Position numbers and translations under genes: made by a program
Notes under the pieces: generated by a model
Told to the model about the DNA's origin: nothing
The model's input: only the letters and a program-made list of their open reading frames with translations
The model's database searches: none
Origin: Drosophila persimilis
Lineage: Eukaryota > Arthropoda > Insecta > Diptera > Drosophilidae
Reading direction: 5' to 3'
Length of the DNA stretch: 64,000 bases
NCBI RefSeq assembly: GCF_003286085.1
Contig: NW_020825321.1
Coordinates: forward strand, 3,162,001-3,226,000
In this document: piece after piece, positions 22,781 through 33,534 of the stretch
Layout of the letters: every line of letters starts with the position of its first letter
Numbering within the stretch: the stretch's first letter is position 1

Positions 22781-23509
22781 TCATAGCTGATGGTGGAGAC
22801 CTTGCGCACAGGTAACGTTCTCTGACCCCTTGCAGAATGTGGCTGTCGCTGTTTGGGTGCAATTTGTCGCGGCCATGACCTTCCCGTTGCATTCGGCTAC
22901 CAGGTTGTCTTGTAGCTGGAGTACCAGCCCGTTGTGCGCGACTGGGTAGATGGTGATTTTCCTGCATAGCTTGGTTACAATGGGGAATTGGGTTATACAA
23001 TTTATGATGTTTTCTTTACGATCTATTTTAATATTAGACACTGTCATTAAGTCTGTAATAGAGGTCCCTGTAACTTGATCAGTGAGAACTGATTCGATAT
23101 CAGTGTGGTCTATAATCTCTGGATTAATTTCGTTAACGTTTTCAACAGTTAAGGTGAGCATGAGAGCCCCCAATTCGGTTATAACCAGTCTATTGCGCGT
23201 ATTGAGGGTCTCGAACAGGTGTCCCGTGTCCATCTGTTGGTCTTTTGCGGTCTTCAGAATTTGACTGTGTCCGTGAGTTGGTTAATTTTTTCTTGTGTCC
23301 TAGTGTTAATGTTGATTTGTCTATTGTTTGCAGTGACTAGCTGCGACAGGCTTAAGAGCTGTCTCCAGGAAGTTAAGGCTTCTTAATCTTCTGTGGTGAG
23401 TGTCGAGGGCAGTTAGCATGTCTTGTACGTGTCCTGTGTTTATCTCCAACAACTTCCTCATGTGGGATTGTGGAAACAAGTCTGTCAACTTCATTGTCTC
23501 GTCGGTCAT
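22781..23509 (-). pseudogene. Errantivirus-type env remnant
   Basis: Two minus-strand ORFs, 23509-23321 and 23233-22781, follow integrase. The first ends in HHRRLRSLNFLETALK, which corresponds to the conserved basic cleavage-site/fusion region of insect errantivirus Env. The second is Asn/Thr/Cys-containing, as in the ectodomain. A frame break near 23300 separates them, and the end near 22781 lacks a clear membrane anchor. The gene is not functional as it stands. Confidence 0.65.
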
Positions 23510-23896
23510 GGTCGTCGGTCGGTGAGGTTAGTCGAGTGTCGTAAGTATCCGTACTGGTCCCAAAGCAGTATGACGCCGTCCATGATTGGAATATAGTTCG
23601 CGTGCGTGTAGTCCGTTACCCGTGCCATCGTCGTGGTCAAGAGTGAAAGTGTCAGTATTATAAGCCTAAAATGGTATAAGGAAGAAGGGATTAAAATTAG
23701 AAATTACCGACGCAGGTTGTCCTTGTGGAGCACCCTCCCCTTGATGAGGACCACCCTCCTCTTGATGAGGACAGTTGTCCCCAAGTCCGCTCCAACCGTT
23801 GTTTCATCACAAAGGGGCGAAAGTTAGTTTCCTAGCCTGCGGTTGGTTTTTACTAGGACTCCTTCGCCTACTTCGAAGACCCTGTTCTGTCGGTTT

Positions 23897-24870
23897 TTAT
23901 TTATTCTGGCATTTTTCTCTACCTGGGCTTCTTCTATCTAATCGGGTTCTGTGGAACCGTTCCACCTGGCCGTTTGATACGCTGTGGAGTGGTGATGCGC
24001 TTACGATGTTTACGTCATAGTTTTTCAAAAGAAGAGACCTTATGGTCTCGGACTTAGGGGAAGGCTCATTATCGCAATAGTAAAGACGTTCATCAGTATC
24101 AGTAGTGGGGGTCGTAGGTCCTCTATTGTCCTGGATGCAATGGGTTGCAGCATTGCGAACTTGGATATTTTGTCTATGCAGGCCAAAAAGAATTTTTGTC
24201 TGTGAAGAAGATGTCAAGGTGTAACATTTCTCCGGCCTGTGAGGGAATCGGCGTTTGGCCGAGCTCTTGGTTTTTTTTGTGCCTATCGTACATTGCCCTT
24301 GCGCAAACTTCACAATTTAGGACCACCTCGTTGGCTAATTTAGACATTTAGGGCAATAATATTCTGTCATTATTGCTTTGACATTTTCCTGCGCTGCCCT
24401 GTGGGCTCTGTTATTCTCTTTGGTGATTATTTCTCTTCTGTCACTAGCGTTGAATACGTCAGCGACAAAATTCTGGCACTGCAACAAACCAGGCAAAGAA
24501 AACCACGTGGCCGATGCCCTATCGCGCCAAAAAGTTAACGCCCTACAAAACAACCAGAACCAAAGCCGACGCGGCCAAGATCCACAGTGAGTTGTCCCTG
24601 ACTTACACAATCGACACGACCGACCAACCGTTGAAGACTGACACTGCAAGAATTTTGTGGCTGGGAAGGCTTTCATCACTTCGTGTTGGATTTTGGCCAG
24701 TGTTGGCAGGCTGCAGTGAATTGCATTTACTACGCCTCTATTGATGACAGACTTGACTGTCTCCACTAAGGTTTCTTTGTCGGTGAAGTTTATCAAGTGG
24801 CGAGCTTTTTCGCCGAATAGGATAAAGTGCTTTTTTAGCGGCTACCGGGCCTCTTCCAACACTATTTGGT
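23897..24870 (-). pseudogene. Gypsy-type integrase region, broken
   Basis: Readable minus-strand blocks are IHCSLPTLAKIQHEVMKAFP (24796-24335 ORF), then NNRAHRAAQENVKAIMTEYY followed by CPKCL (the zinc-binding N-terminus of integrase). From 24313 downward come pieces of the catalytic core and SNGQVERFHRTRLD. The core is split over several frames. An inverted duplicate of sequence from 24884-25033 interrupts the region just upstream of the zinc part. Confidence 0.75.
24485..24633 (+). repeat. Inverted duplicate of part of gypsy pol
   Basis: This 149-bp block is the reverse complement of 24884-25033 with a few differences, so a short pol piece (PGKENHVADALSRQ) reads on the plus strand here, opposite to the rest of the element. 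It is flanked by 'cactgcaa' on both sides (24477-24484 and about 24641-24648). Confidence 0.85.
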
Positions 24871-24883
24871 TACGGAAGCAATA

Positions 24884-25033
24884 CAACGGTTTGTCAGTCG
24901 TGTCGATTGTGTAAGTCAGGGACAACTCACTGTGGATCTTCGCCGCATCGGACTCCGGTTCTGGTTGTTTTGTAGGGCGTTAACTTTTTGGCGCGATAGA
25001 GCATCGGCCACGTTGTTTTCTTTGCCTGGTTTG
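24884..25033 (-). repeat. Native copy of the inverted pol block
   Basis: Original-orientation copy of the 150-bp segment (end of RNase H and the link to integrase) that is duplicated inverted at 24485-24633. Confidence 0.85.
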
Positions 25034-25236
25034 TAAAAGAGCTTGGCCCCTGTTTCGTCTATTCGGGCTTTCCAGCGTTTGATTTTGGCATTTGGGTTGC
25101 TCTCGGATACTGAGATCGTGAGCGGCTGATGGTCGGTAAATATGTTAATATTTTTCGCACCGTAGAGGAAATGCCGCAGTTTGGCTAAGGTCCAGACGAT
25201 AGCTAGCAGTTCTTGCTCGTTAGTAGCGTAATTTGC

Positions 25237-25446
25237 TTATTTATCTTTCAACGATCGATATATCATTGTTATTGGGCGGCCGTTCTGGGACAGAACGGCT
25301 CCGACGCCATAAGCCGAGGCGTCTGTGGTCCGATCGAATGGCTTTTGGTAGTCAGGGTACATGAGGGTAACGTCCTCCGAAGCTAGAAAGTTTCTTAACT
25401 TTTCAAACGCGTTGCGTTGGGCCTCATTAAACTGTACCTGGATCTT
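25237..25446 (-). pseudogene. Gypsy-type RNase H fragment
   Basis: The minus-strand frame reads KIQVQFNEAQRNAFEKLRNF, then TDASAYGVGAVLSQ and RPITMIYRSLKDK, the typical start of Ty3/gypsy RNase H. It is cut off from the RT end (26381-26698) by the DINE-1 insertion, which begins at about 25447. Confidence 0.85.
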
Positions 25447-26530
25447 TTTATACCCGATACTCAAAATGAGTATTGGGGTATATTAGATTTGTGGTAAAAG
25501 TGGATGTGTGTAACGTCCAGAAGGAATCGTTTCCGACCCCATAAAGTATATATATTCTTGATCAGCATCAATAGCCGAGTCGATTGAGCCATGTCTGTCT
25601 GTCCGTCCCTATCAGCGCCTAGTGCTCAAAGACTATAAGAGCTAGAGCAACGACGTTTTATATCCGGACTTCTGTGATATGTCACTGCTACAAGTATATT
25701 TCAAAACTTTGCCCCGCTCACTTCCGCCCCCACAAAGGGCGAAAATCTGTGGCATCCACAATTTTAAAGATACAAAGAAACTGAAAACGCAGAATCGTAG
25801 AAGATGACTATATGTTCTAGAGTGCCAAATCTGAACCAGATCGTATAATTATTATAACTAGAATCAAGAACAAAATTTCATTCTTTCTCGCTCTGTCTCT
25901 CTCTAACACACAGGTTTCATGGTCGGTTTTGCCAATTGCAAAATATGAGTTCAAGGATCTCAGAACCTATAAGAGCCAGAGCAACCAAATTTGGTATCCA
26001 CACTCCTGTGATATCGGACCTTGACAGTTTTGTGTCAAAATCTCGCGAGACCCCCTTCCGACCCCGTAAAGGACAAAAATCTGGGGCATCCACAAATCTC
26101 AGAGACTATTAAGGCTAGAGTAACCAAATTTGGTATCCGCACTTCTGTTAGATCTCACTATAAAACGTATATCTCAGAATTTCGCCCCACCCCCTTCCGC
26201 CCCACAAAGGACGAAAATCTGTTGCATCCACAATATTGCACATTCGAGAAAACTAAAAACGTAGAATCATAGATAATGACCATATCTATCAGATTGCTGA
26301 ATCTGGATCAGATCGGATCATTTTTGTAGCCAAAAGCAAGAAATCAATTTGCAGTGGCTACGCAGCGCCCGACGTCACGCTCAGACTGATTTTCTGTCTC
26401 TCTCGCACGCATTCTTTGTCGTGTCGTTTAATATTAGCGGCGTCTGCCGGAGGAAAGCCATACTGACTAGGTAACGGGTATAAGTGTAGAGTTGCGGTAT
26501 CCGCAGCAACTTACAACGTTCCCCCTCGTT
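25447..26530 (+). mobile_element. DINE-1/INE-1 (Helentron-type) element inserted in gypsy pol
   Basis: The left end reads 'tatacccgatactc'. Internal landmarks of DINE-1 follow: 'gtaacgtccagaagga', 'cataaagtatatatattctt', 'gagtcgattgagccatgtct' and repeated 'gactataagagctagagcaa' blocks. Near the right end, 'gttgcggtatccgcagcaac' can fold into a hairpin, as expected at a Helitron-type 3' end. The gypsy frame is open on both sides, so DINE-1 inserted later. No long ORF is present. Confidence 0.85.
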
Positions 26531-27809
26531 TGACCTGTACTTGCTGACGGATCCGTTTTCTCCTTCCAGAATGTCGGAGATTGGTTTCGTGATTGCTGCG
26601 AAATTCTTTATAAAACAACGGTAATAGCTGGCTAAACCCATTAATGATCTGACGCTAAATACCGTTTTAGGCTCAAAGTAGTGCTGAATGGCTTTCACCT
26701 TTTCAGGGTCCGTTTTTTACGATGAAACCGAGGTACTCGACGCTCTCTTTAAAAAATTGTGACTTTTCGCGGGCCACCCTCATGTTTGCACTATGAAGGT
26801 TCTTTAATACCCAGCCAATGTGTTTGACGTGATCCGCCTCGTTTTCAGAGAAGACGATGACATCGTCAACGTACACGTAGCACGACTTACCGATTTGTTC
26901 CCGTAGAACATCATCGATCGTGCGCTGAAAAATACCTCCGGCATTTTTTAAACCGAAGGGGAGTCGACAAAATTCGTACTTCCCCCCGTTAACTGAGAAT
27001 GCAGTTTTCTCCCGATCAGATTCTGCCAGAGTGATCTGGTGGTATCCTGATTTGAGATCGAGAGTGGTGAAGTACATTGCTTTACCTAAGTTCGCCAGTA
27101 TCATGGTGATGCTCGGCATGGGATATGTGTCGGAGATGGTTTTTAGATTCAGTTTCCTGAAATCGATTACTAGGCGTTTCTTCCTATTGCCCTTCTCGTC
27201 CGTCCCTTTTTTGTCCACTACCCATACCGGATTGTTGTATGGGGATCTGGACTTCCTGATGATGCCATTTTGTAAGAGATCGTTGACCTCTGAAGTTACG
27301 AAATCTTCAACACCTTTGGGATATGGGTCCAGCTTTGAATAGACCGCGTTTTCGTCGGTCGTACGGATCGTAGCCACTACGGCTGTATTATAGGGCAGCG
27401 ACTCGTTAGAGTCTGCGAAAGCCTTTGGTAGCATTTTAAGGAAATCCGCTTTTACCGCAGATGGTGCTTGTATATCTTCGTTTTTAGTGGGGTTGACGTT
27501 AGTACATTTGAGGTACCGCAGCGCCTCCGAAGTTGCACCTATTTTTATTGTGCCTTCATCAAAACATAATACTGCCCCTACTTGTTTTAGTAGGTCAAGT
27601 CCTATGATCCCATCGAATGTAGTCATGGAATCTAATAGGAAGGAGAAGGTGTCGTTTCCAAACATGGGTATCTTGCATTTCTGCGTGATGTTGTTTGAGC
27701 GATAGATGGAGTGCTCGACGAAAGGGGACTCCACAGGGGTAACGTTCTTTAGCCGGTCTTTTGGTCTGATATAATTTTTGGCCGAACCCTTGTCGATTAG
27801 AAAAGTCAT
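26381..27809 (-). pseudogene. Gypsy-type protease and reverse transcriptase
   Basis: A 368-codon ORF (27809-26703) starts in the protease (FLIDKGSAKNYI) and runs through RT: KLDPYPKGVEDFV, RLVIDFRKLNLKT, DLKSGYHQITLAESD, FCRLPFGLKNAGGIFQ, YVYVDDVIVFS and EYLGFIV. The RT catalytic YVDD is intact. The protease active site reads D-K-G where D-T-G is usual, which should abolish cleavage. RT continues after a break (26698-26381: SLMGLASYYRCFIKNFAAIT) until the DINE-1 junction. Confidence 0.88.
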
Positions 27810-27820
27810 ATCAATCCCTG

Positions 27821-29022
27821 CTATTCTGCGCCGAATGAACGACAGCAGGGACTTTCCCCTACAGAATTAGTGTTATCGCTATCTGTGTCAGAGTCGTTGC
27901 CGTCGTCTATTTCGGCTACGGCTTCCTGTGCTACTTGTGCGTAGTTCTCCTCTTGTTCAGCGACTGCCTTTAGGAGGTTTATCTTTTGCCGCCTTTGGCC
28001 AGTTGCTCGATCGGAGCCGGCGGGGCGTTTGCTACCTTGGCCTTGACCCTGATTTGGAAATTTCTGCCAGTTCGTTGGTTGCCTGAATTTCGAGGACGTC
28101 CATCGGTTCTGGGGCTTTTTCGCCACCGGCCTGAGCTCTATCGGCGTTATAGTTGCCGTTTTGTTTTTTGAAAAGGGGATTTTTACCCTAGTGGTTCTGG
28201 TTAGACTGATTCATGCCTTGGGATTGCTGATTCTGACGGCCTTGTTGCCATTGGTCAGAGCGTCCCTTTTCTTCCACACCCCTAGCATAGCTTGTTGCGA
28301 AAGCGTATCTTTCGTGGTTTGCTTTCACTTCCTGTGCCAATGCGAGGGCTGTTGGCAAATCGGGGGGGTGAGCGAAGAACAGTACGTCCGTCAAGCTACG
28401 CTTCAGCCCAGAGATGAATACACGGAGTGCGTCGCCTCTGAACTTTTCGCACATGCCCTTTGCCAAGCTAATGTCGTAGGTCATGTGGGCCTTGTTGGTC
28501 AACAAGGTAAGTTTCTTTTCTACCTCATCATAGTACTGTAGAATCGACATTCCGCCTTGCCTCAGCGTGCCCATTTCTTGTTCGATGACATGTATGGGTC
28601 TCTTATCGCTGTATGTGAAGTCTAGCCTTGCGATGACGGTCTCGAAATTCAACGGTATGTTGAATGATGCCAAGACCGCATCTGCTGGGCCCCTAATATT
28701 ACTCCGGATTATGAGTATGGCCTGGGTACGGGATCTTCCGTCATACCTTTTGAAAATGTTGTATGCGGCATGGGCCGCCTGTCACCATGCTACGTATGTT
28801 TCCTGAGTTCCGTGGAACTCAGGGACGCACTTCACTGCATCGAGAGGCTCATCGCAAGGGACCCCGTCGGTTATTTTCTAGTATTTTAGTGTTTACTAAT
28901 GCTATTTGTTGCTGAAACTCCTATATGAGGGCGTCCTCCCTCCTAGTGTTCGCTTGCGCCTGCACTGTGTTTGCGCTTTTCACGGCCGTGTCAATTATAG
29001 CTCTGAGATGTTCAGCGTCCAT
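27821..29022 (-). pseudogene. Gypsy-type gag, broken
   Basis: The minus-strand ATG at 29022 begins MDAEHLRAIIDTAVKSA. The frame is then lost and recovered: the ORF 28673-28188 reads ARLDFTYSDKRPIHVIEQEM, ILQYYDEVEKKLTLLTNKAH and then a Gln/Asn-rich tail. The ORF 28126-27821 is basic, then acidic (EIDDGNDSDTDSD). No CCHC knuckle is seen, in keeping with many gypsy-type Gags that carry a basic tail instead. Stops and shifts lie near 28700-28930. Confidence 0.75.
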
Positions 29023-29296
29023 ATCTGTTTTTTTTTTTTAGTTTAGCTGCACGCAGCGGGTTGATTAACTTCAGGTCAATGAACCCCCCAAGCAAACTTG
29101 CGAAAGTTCTGGCACTAAGTTCGGGTCGTTTCTGTTTTTTGTGTAGTCTATTTCTGTCCATGTCGCGTTGTATGTGCTGGTACAGTGGAATGTATATTTG
29201 TCTTTCGGCGCAGTCTTGAAGATGTAATTGCCTTTTCTCTCTTTTCCTTTATTTTTTGGTTGGTTTCGGGTGGTTTATGAACCGTCGCGGCAGTGT

Positions 29297-29950
29297 TTAG
29301 GGGATTTTGAAGTCCTCGAGGATCGAGGTATTTTTCGCATAGGCCAGTAGTTGCTGTGGCGTCCTCTTGGAGGCATCTTGCAGTGATGCCAGCACTGGCG
29401 CACCCAGGTACTTCCTCCTTGCCCTTAAGAGAGCAGGACAGTTGCAGATGAGATGTTCCAGCGTTTCGGTTGCCCCAGGTTCGTCACATTTCCTACAACT
29501 GTCTCTGTTTGTAATGCCTAGCTTTGTTGCATGCGCCGCAGCCAGGCAATGGCCCGTTAATATTCCCACTAATAATCTGCGGTCCTTCCGTGGTAGGTGC
29601 AGCAGGTAGTGGCTAAGTTTATCATTGCGGTCCTTGCACATGATTCTCGAGGTTCTGCAGGCGGTGGTACTCCTCCACCTACTTTCGGTTTGTGATCCGG
29701 CCTGCTTTTCTAGATCGCTTTGCAGCGTTCTAAGGGAGACAGGCACGTTCTCGGTTCTCGTATTCGCCAGCCCGACGCCTTCCTTAGCTAGTACGTCCGC
29801 CGACTCGTTTCCTTCGATGCCATGGTGGCTGGGAATCCAGTAGATCCGCACTGACTTTGTCGTGCTTAGGGTATCTAGTGCCTCCCTGCTCTCCAAGACA
29901 TTTCTTGAACTGACTGCGGACGACTGCATGGATCTTATCGCCGCTTGGCT
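29297..29950 (-). pseudogene. LOA-type RNase H and C-terminal part of ORF2
   Basis: The 210-codon ORF covers the second half of RNase H (VRIYWIPSHHGIEGNESADV, LAKEGVGLA) and a C-terminal tail with CRKC and HLICNC. The first half of RNase H and all of RT are missing. Copy 2 has RT and the start of RNase H but lacks the part preserved here. Confidence 0.85.
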
Positions 29951-29969
29951 GTCGACGAATAGACTATAA

Positions 29970-30507
29970 CCTTCGAAGAATGTTTAAAGTCGCTCTTAAA
30001 CTGAATGTACTTGTGATCTGAGAAGAGAATCTGGAGAGTCTTTCATGGCTCACCTCTATCATTGATGTCGGTGCTTCCCCACACATTGTGGTGGACATTG
30101 GCGTCCGTCCCGATGACGAGTTGATAGTTTTTGGTGCCGGCTCCTGTCACCAGGCTCCTGAGTTCGTCGGGTGGTGCGGGTCTGTCGTGAGCCATGTAGC
30201 AGGAAGCCACCAGAAGGCGCTTTTCCTAACTTTCCAGCATCACAACCTTCAGGTCATCCGTTCTGTAATGAGACATAAGGTAAGCATGGATTCCCTTTCG
30301 TACGAGTACGACGGTTCTGTTCCTGCTTACCGATGTTGTGTAGAACAGGTTGTGATTTGAGGACTTTAGTCCGGCCACTGAATTGCCTGTCGCAATCCAG
30401 GGCTCCTGGACTAGAGCTATGTCGGCGAGCCCTTGCTCCATGGCGATGAGGAGCTCCGCCGACGCTACCTTGCTTTTATGCAAGTTGAGCTGGTGTGCAG
30501 CACACAC
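29970..30507 (-). pseudogene. LOA-type apurinic endonuclease fragment
   Basis: The ORF 30507-30226 reads AAHQLNLHKSKVASAELLIA, DIALVQEPWIA and RTVVLVRKGIHAYL, the opening of an APE-type LINE endonuclease (the QEP motif holds a catalytic Glu). The frame is lost after 30226, and the piece ends at the deletion junction near 29969. Confidence 0.75.
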
Positions 30508-30556
30508 TCAGCATGGGTGGCTGACTCACTTGCATCCGACGGGTTGACTACTGGCG

Positions 30557-31900
30557 TCAGTCGCCGTCTTCCTCGTCTTCGTCCTCAAGCGCAAGACCCT
30601 GGGCGGCCTCTACGATGGACTCGAGACCTAAGTCCTTTTCCACCTCGCCTACCTGCAGGGTATGCGCGTCCTTGTCCTCAGGGTGGCGCTTTTTGAGGCG
30701 CAAGTAGACGCTACCCATGCCCCACGCCATCTTCCCGAACTTGGGATACAGCAGATCCTCTGCCTCCTTGTTTTTTTGGAGGATCACACACTGGCCCCCT
30801 TCATTGGGTAGTGGGCTACCAATGTGTAGGATCCTCTAATCGGTCGTTGGCACGTCCGCGTTTTGCCACTGAAGGAGCTTCAGCGCTCGGTCCCCCTGGA
30901 TTGTAATGGGGTAGAGTACCTTCGCCTTAGGCTTGGAGGGGATAAGCTCCCGGTCCACAACCTCCAGATTGGCCCTCTCCCACATCGCCGCCAGTTGGCA
31001 GACCGTACGCGTCAGCCACCTTAGGGTTGGATCGTCGTTGCACTTTAGGATCTTACCCCATTTAGCCACCCAGCACCATCGAACGTGGGCATTGGGGCCG
31101 CGGGGTCTTCCTCCATGTGTGCAAACAGTGCGTCGACGAGACGCCCGTGCACCAGCTTCCACTGTGCCGCTGACATCTTGCCGTTTTCCTCGCTCCGGTC
31201 GATGAGTGCCACGATCAAATGTAGTTTGGTCACATCGCTGACCTTCGCTTTCGGTTTTGCTGGCTTCTTGGCCACTTTCGGTGGAGGGGCTGCACTCTTG
31301 GGCCCGCGTTGCCGCTTGCTCGCGGGAGTGTCTTTAATGGCACTCTCAGTCGAGCGTCGCCTCTTGGTGGCCATCATCTCCTCCACCTTATTGGCATATT
31401 CGCCATTCGACGCCCTCATCTGTGGCATCTGAGCGTAATGTAGCCGGCCCTCCTCTACTCGCTGCTCGGCCCAGGCTAGCTTGACCTTCTCCTCCTGGGA
31501 GATGTCTGCTTTACCTTGCAGCCGGCTTTTGATGTTGTTGGGCCGCTTTGTATTGTGCTTTGGCCCTCATTCCCTTCTTGGAACGCTTCGGCCCTTCCCT
31601 ACGCAGGGAGCTGGTGCCTGGTTCCGGCGAGCGGAGAAGGCTCTCTTCCTCCGTCCTGCTTAGAGAGAGCACGCTCTCCAGATCCGTGTCTGTGTCGACT
31701 ACGGCATCTGTGCGGCTCAACTTGCAGGCTGCGGAGTGAGTTGTTTTTCTTGTTGCTGTTGTTGTGGCAGTAGCTTTACAACTGACTTGGCCTGCTCCCG
31801 CCAAGTCTGAGGTGTGGCCGCTGGCCACACGCAGAGCGGACTGCTCCTGCCCGTGCCCGCCGGTGGAGCAGTCACGCTTCCCACCGACGTTTGGGTCCAC
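30557..31900 (-). pseudogene. LOA-type ORF1, frameshifted
   Basis: Translation from the ATG at 31900 gives a Ser/Thr-rich then basic N-terminus (to 31511). The next frame, 31428-31045, has MATKRRRSTESAIKDTPASK, followed by 31162-30836 (LKCNDDPTLRWLTRTVCQLA; LIPSKPKAKVLYPI; ADVPTTDW) and 30787-30557 with an acidic end (LEDEDEEDGD). The central domain is of the same type as the ORF1 at 8070-9388. Three open frames must be combined, so the gene is dead. Confidence 0.75.
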
Positions 31901-32030
31901 ACTGGTTAATATTTTTCGGAGGGACCAACCCCTAGCGTTTTAGGCCAGACCGCCAGGCACCTCTAGCCATGGCCCTGGTTCGGTTCCCCCGACTTTGAAT
32001 CGGGAAGACGCCAGACCATAGCCTTTGCTA

Positions 32031-32096
32031 GACACTGCATTACCCCGGACAGAGCAAGCGACAGTGCATTACCCTTGTCCGGGGTAATGCAGTGTC
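32031..32096. repeat. Perfect 21-bp inverted repeat (hairpin) upstream of LINE ORF1
   Basis: The 21 bases at 32031-32051 (start gacactgcattacccc) are exactly complementary to 32076-32096. The 24-base loop contains a further partial copy, 'cagtgcattaccct'. It lies in the 5' UTR or at the 5' flank of the LINE copy 1. Confidence 0.9.
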
Positions 32097-32110
32097 CATT
32101 GCCCAGCCGG

Positions 32111-32755
32111 CACCCTCGTGGAGGGTTCAGCTAGACGATTTTCACAAAAAAAATTTGTACACTTTTGTTTGAGTTGTTTTTACGTTGGGCGTCAATTATT
32201 TAAATACACCAAAACACAACGCATATAATGTAATTAAGTATATTTATTGACTGCGTTTGGTTAACAATTCCTCAGAAGCGTTAGCTAGCTGAGTGATATT
32301 AAACGTTAGGGTTATTATTGTATTGTATTGTATCAAGTCGGTAGCGGTGGCTGACCGAATAAGATGAATGAGAATTAATTGATCAAGGGCGAGCGATACG
32401 CTGCGCTTTATTTAGATTCAAACTTAAGACTGATCATGAATGAAATTAAAAACTATGATTGCACCGGCTTAGCGGCCGGTGCTGCCGCGGCTCTGCCGGC
32501 ACCACAGAACCGTCGCCGCTATTCCAGGAATTCCATCGTCGCTGACAGCTGTTCGGCACCCGTGGGAACTGCTGACTTGTGGGTGGTGTCGGATTGCTGC
32601 AGCTGCAGCCAACATTGTTGCGACATATACGCCGCGCCTGTGACTCTGGTCGTGGACCTCGCTAATGTGGTAGGTACGCAAAGGTCCAGTGTCGGTGGTT
32701 AACTTGTATAATTTTTCAATGAAACTGCTATGTTTGTTGTCAGTTGAAGTTTCTT
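32111..32755. other. Unannotated DNA
   Basis: No convincing gene is present. A GC-rich patch (32460-32690) has overlapping short ORFs on both strands without recognisable motifs. 'gtattgtattgtattgta' near 32316 is a short tandem repeat. Confidence 0.4.
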
Positions 32756-32759
32756 CTCA

Positions 32760-33530
32760 TAGCGCCATAGATTCGATGATTTTAGGCAAGCGTTTATTTT
32801 GTCGGTAGGCGTTGATCTTGGTGTTACTGGCAGAGTTTTGCGGAAATCGCCATAGCACCTCCAAAATATCTCGAGTCATTGCGTTGACCTTTCAATGATC
32901 GGTTAAGTGCTTCTAATGCATGTTTATGCGCCATTGTGCATTCGTCCCAGGTGATGATTTTCGATGCTAACAAAACTTTAGCATTGCGGAGTTTTTTGCA
33001 ATATTACATATAGGTTCTTCAATATTTGAAAAATTGAATGGTAATTCTGATGCTGAATGAGCCGTACGGCATTCTTCTAACAATGTGGCTGCTATTCCAG
33101 AAGAATAAACTGACACCGCAGTATTAGATCTCGCACGAACAGTGGCTAAAACCATTGAAATCAGGAATGTCTTACCAGTTCCACCAGGGGCATCCAGGAA
33201 ATATAAACCACCATTTCCATCATCAATGGCATTCATTAATGTATCATAAACTTCCTTTTGTTGAGGATTTAACAGGGGTACATTTGTTTGAACTGCTAAA
33301 TTAAATTCCTGGTGATCATATTCACGTTCTCCTTCCAATTATCGAGTAAATGCGTCCATTATTGCAGGATTTGGCGCTGGCATTCCTAACATGTCTTCGA
33401 TCAATAATAACGCTTGATTATGTATCTCCTCATTCATTTCAGGATCAGGATTTCTGGAAGTTGCACGATTTTGATGTAAAATATCTTCTGACATATTATC
33501 ATTGTATTTGTGCCATAGGTTAGATGGGTT
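32760..33530 (-). mobile_element. Helitron helicase fragment (PIF1-like, Walker A)
   Basis: The minus-strand ORF 33338-32967 reads NPQQKEVYDTLMNAI, YFLDAPGGTGKTFLI (Walker A) and SSGIAATLLEECRTAHSASE, the N-terminal helicase core of Helitron RepHel proteins. Upstream, across one in-frame stop near 33340, it continues as NRATSRNPDPEMNEEIHNQA and MLGMPAPNPAIMDAF. Downstream, after a shift, it gives WDECTMAHKHALEALNRSL. The Rep nuclease part was not found here. Broken and not functional. Confidence 0.85.
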
Positions 33531-33534
33531 CGAT

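Larger units (their letters stand above)
22776..29110 (-). mobile_element. Gypsy/errantivirus-like LTR element, decayed, no LTRs recognised
   Basis: Right to left on the minus strand: gag (from about 29022), protease and RT (27809-26703), RNase H (split by DINE-1), integrase (about 24870-23897) and an env remnant (23509-22781). The order and the presence of env place it in the errantivirus branch of Ty3/gypsy (insect endogenous retroviruses). A DINE-1 copy interrupts pol at 25447-26530, and a local inverted duplication disrupts the RNase H-integrase link. Many stops and shifts are present. No LTR pair was found, so the outer limits are approximate. Confidence 0.85.
29276..32110 (-). mobile_element. 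LOA/Bilbo-type LINE, copy 1, RT deleted
   Basis: Minus-strand order is ORF1 (31900-30557), endonuclease (about 30507-29970), then directly RNase H and C-terminus (29950-29297). The RT segment present in the sister copy (60634-62730) is missing. The copies share sequence from 'agactataaccttcg' (29969 and 62731) rightward and again over the 3' end. Sequence upstream of the ORF1 start is GC-rich and holds a 21-bp hairpin. The 3' end is truncated at about 29276: the poly-C-containing 3' UTR of copy 2 is absent. Confidence 0.85.

Noticed and set aside
24378-24744. Plus-strand ORFs with pol motifs (VADALSRQ), suggesting a second, oppositely oriented gypsy element
   Set aside because: The motif is confined to the 149-bp inverted duplicate of 24884-25033, so there is no second element.
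32379-32702. GC-rich ORFs on both strands as a possible host exon
   Set aside because: No conserved motif or matching splice phase was found, and both strands are equally open.
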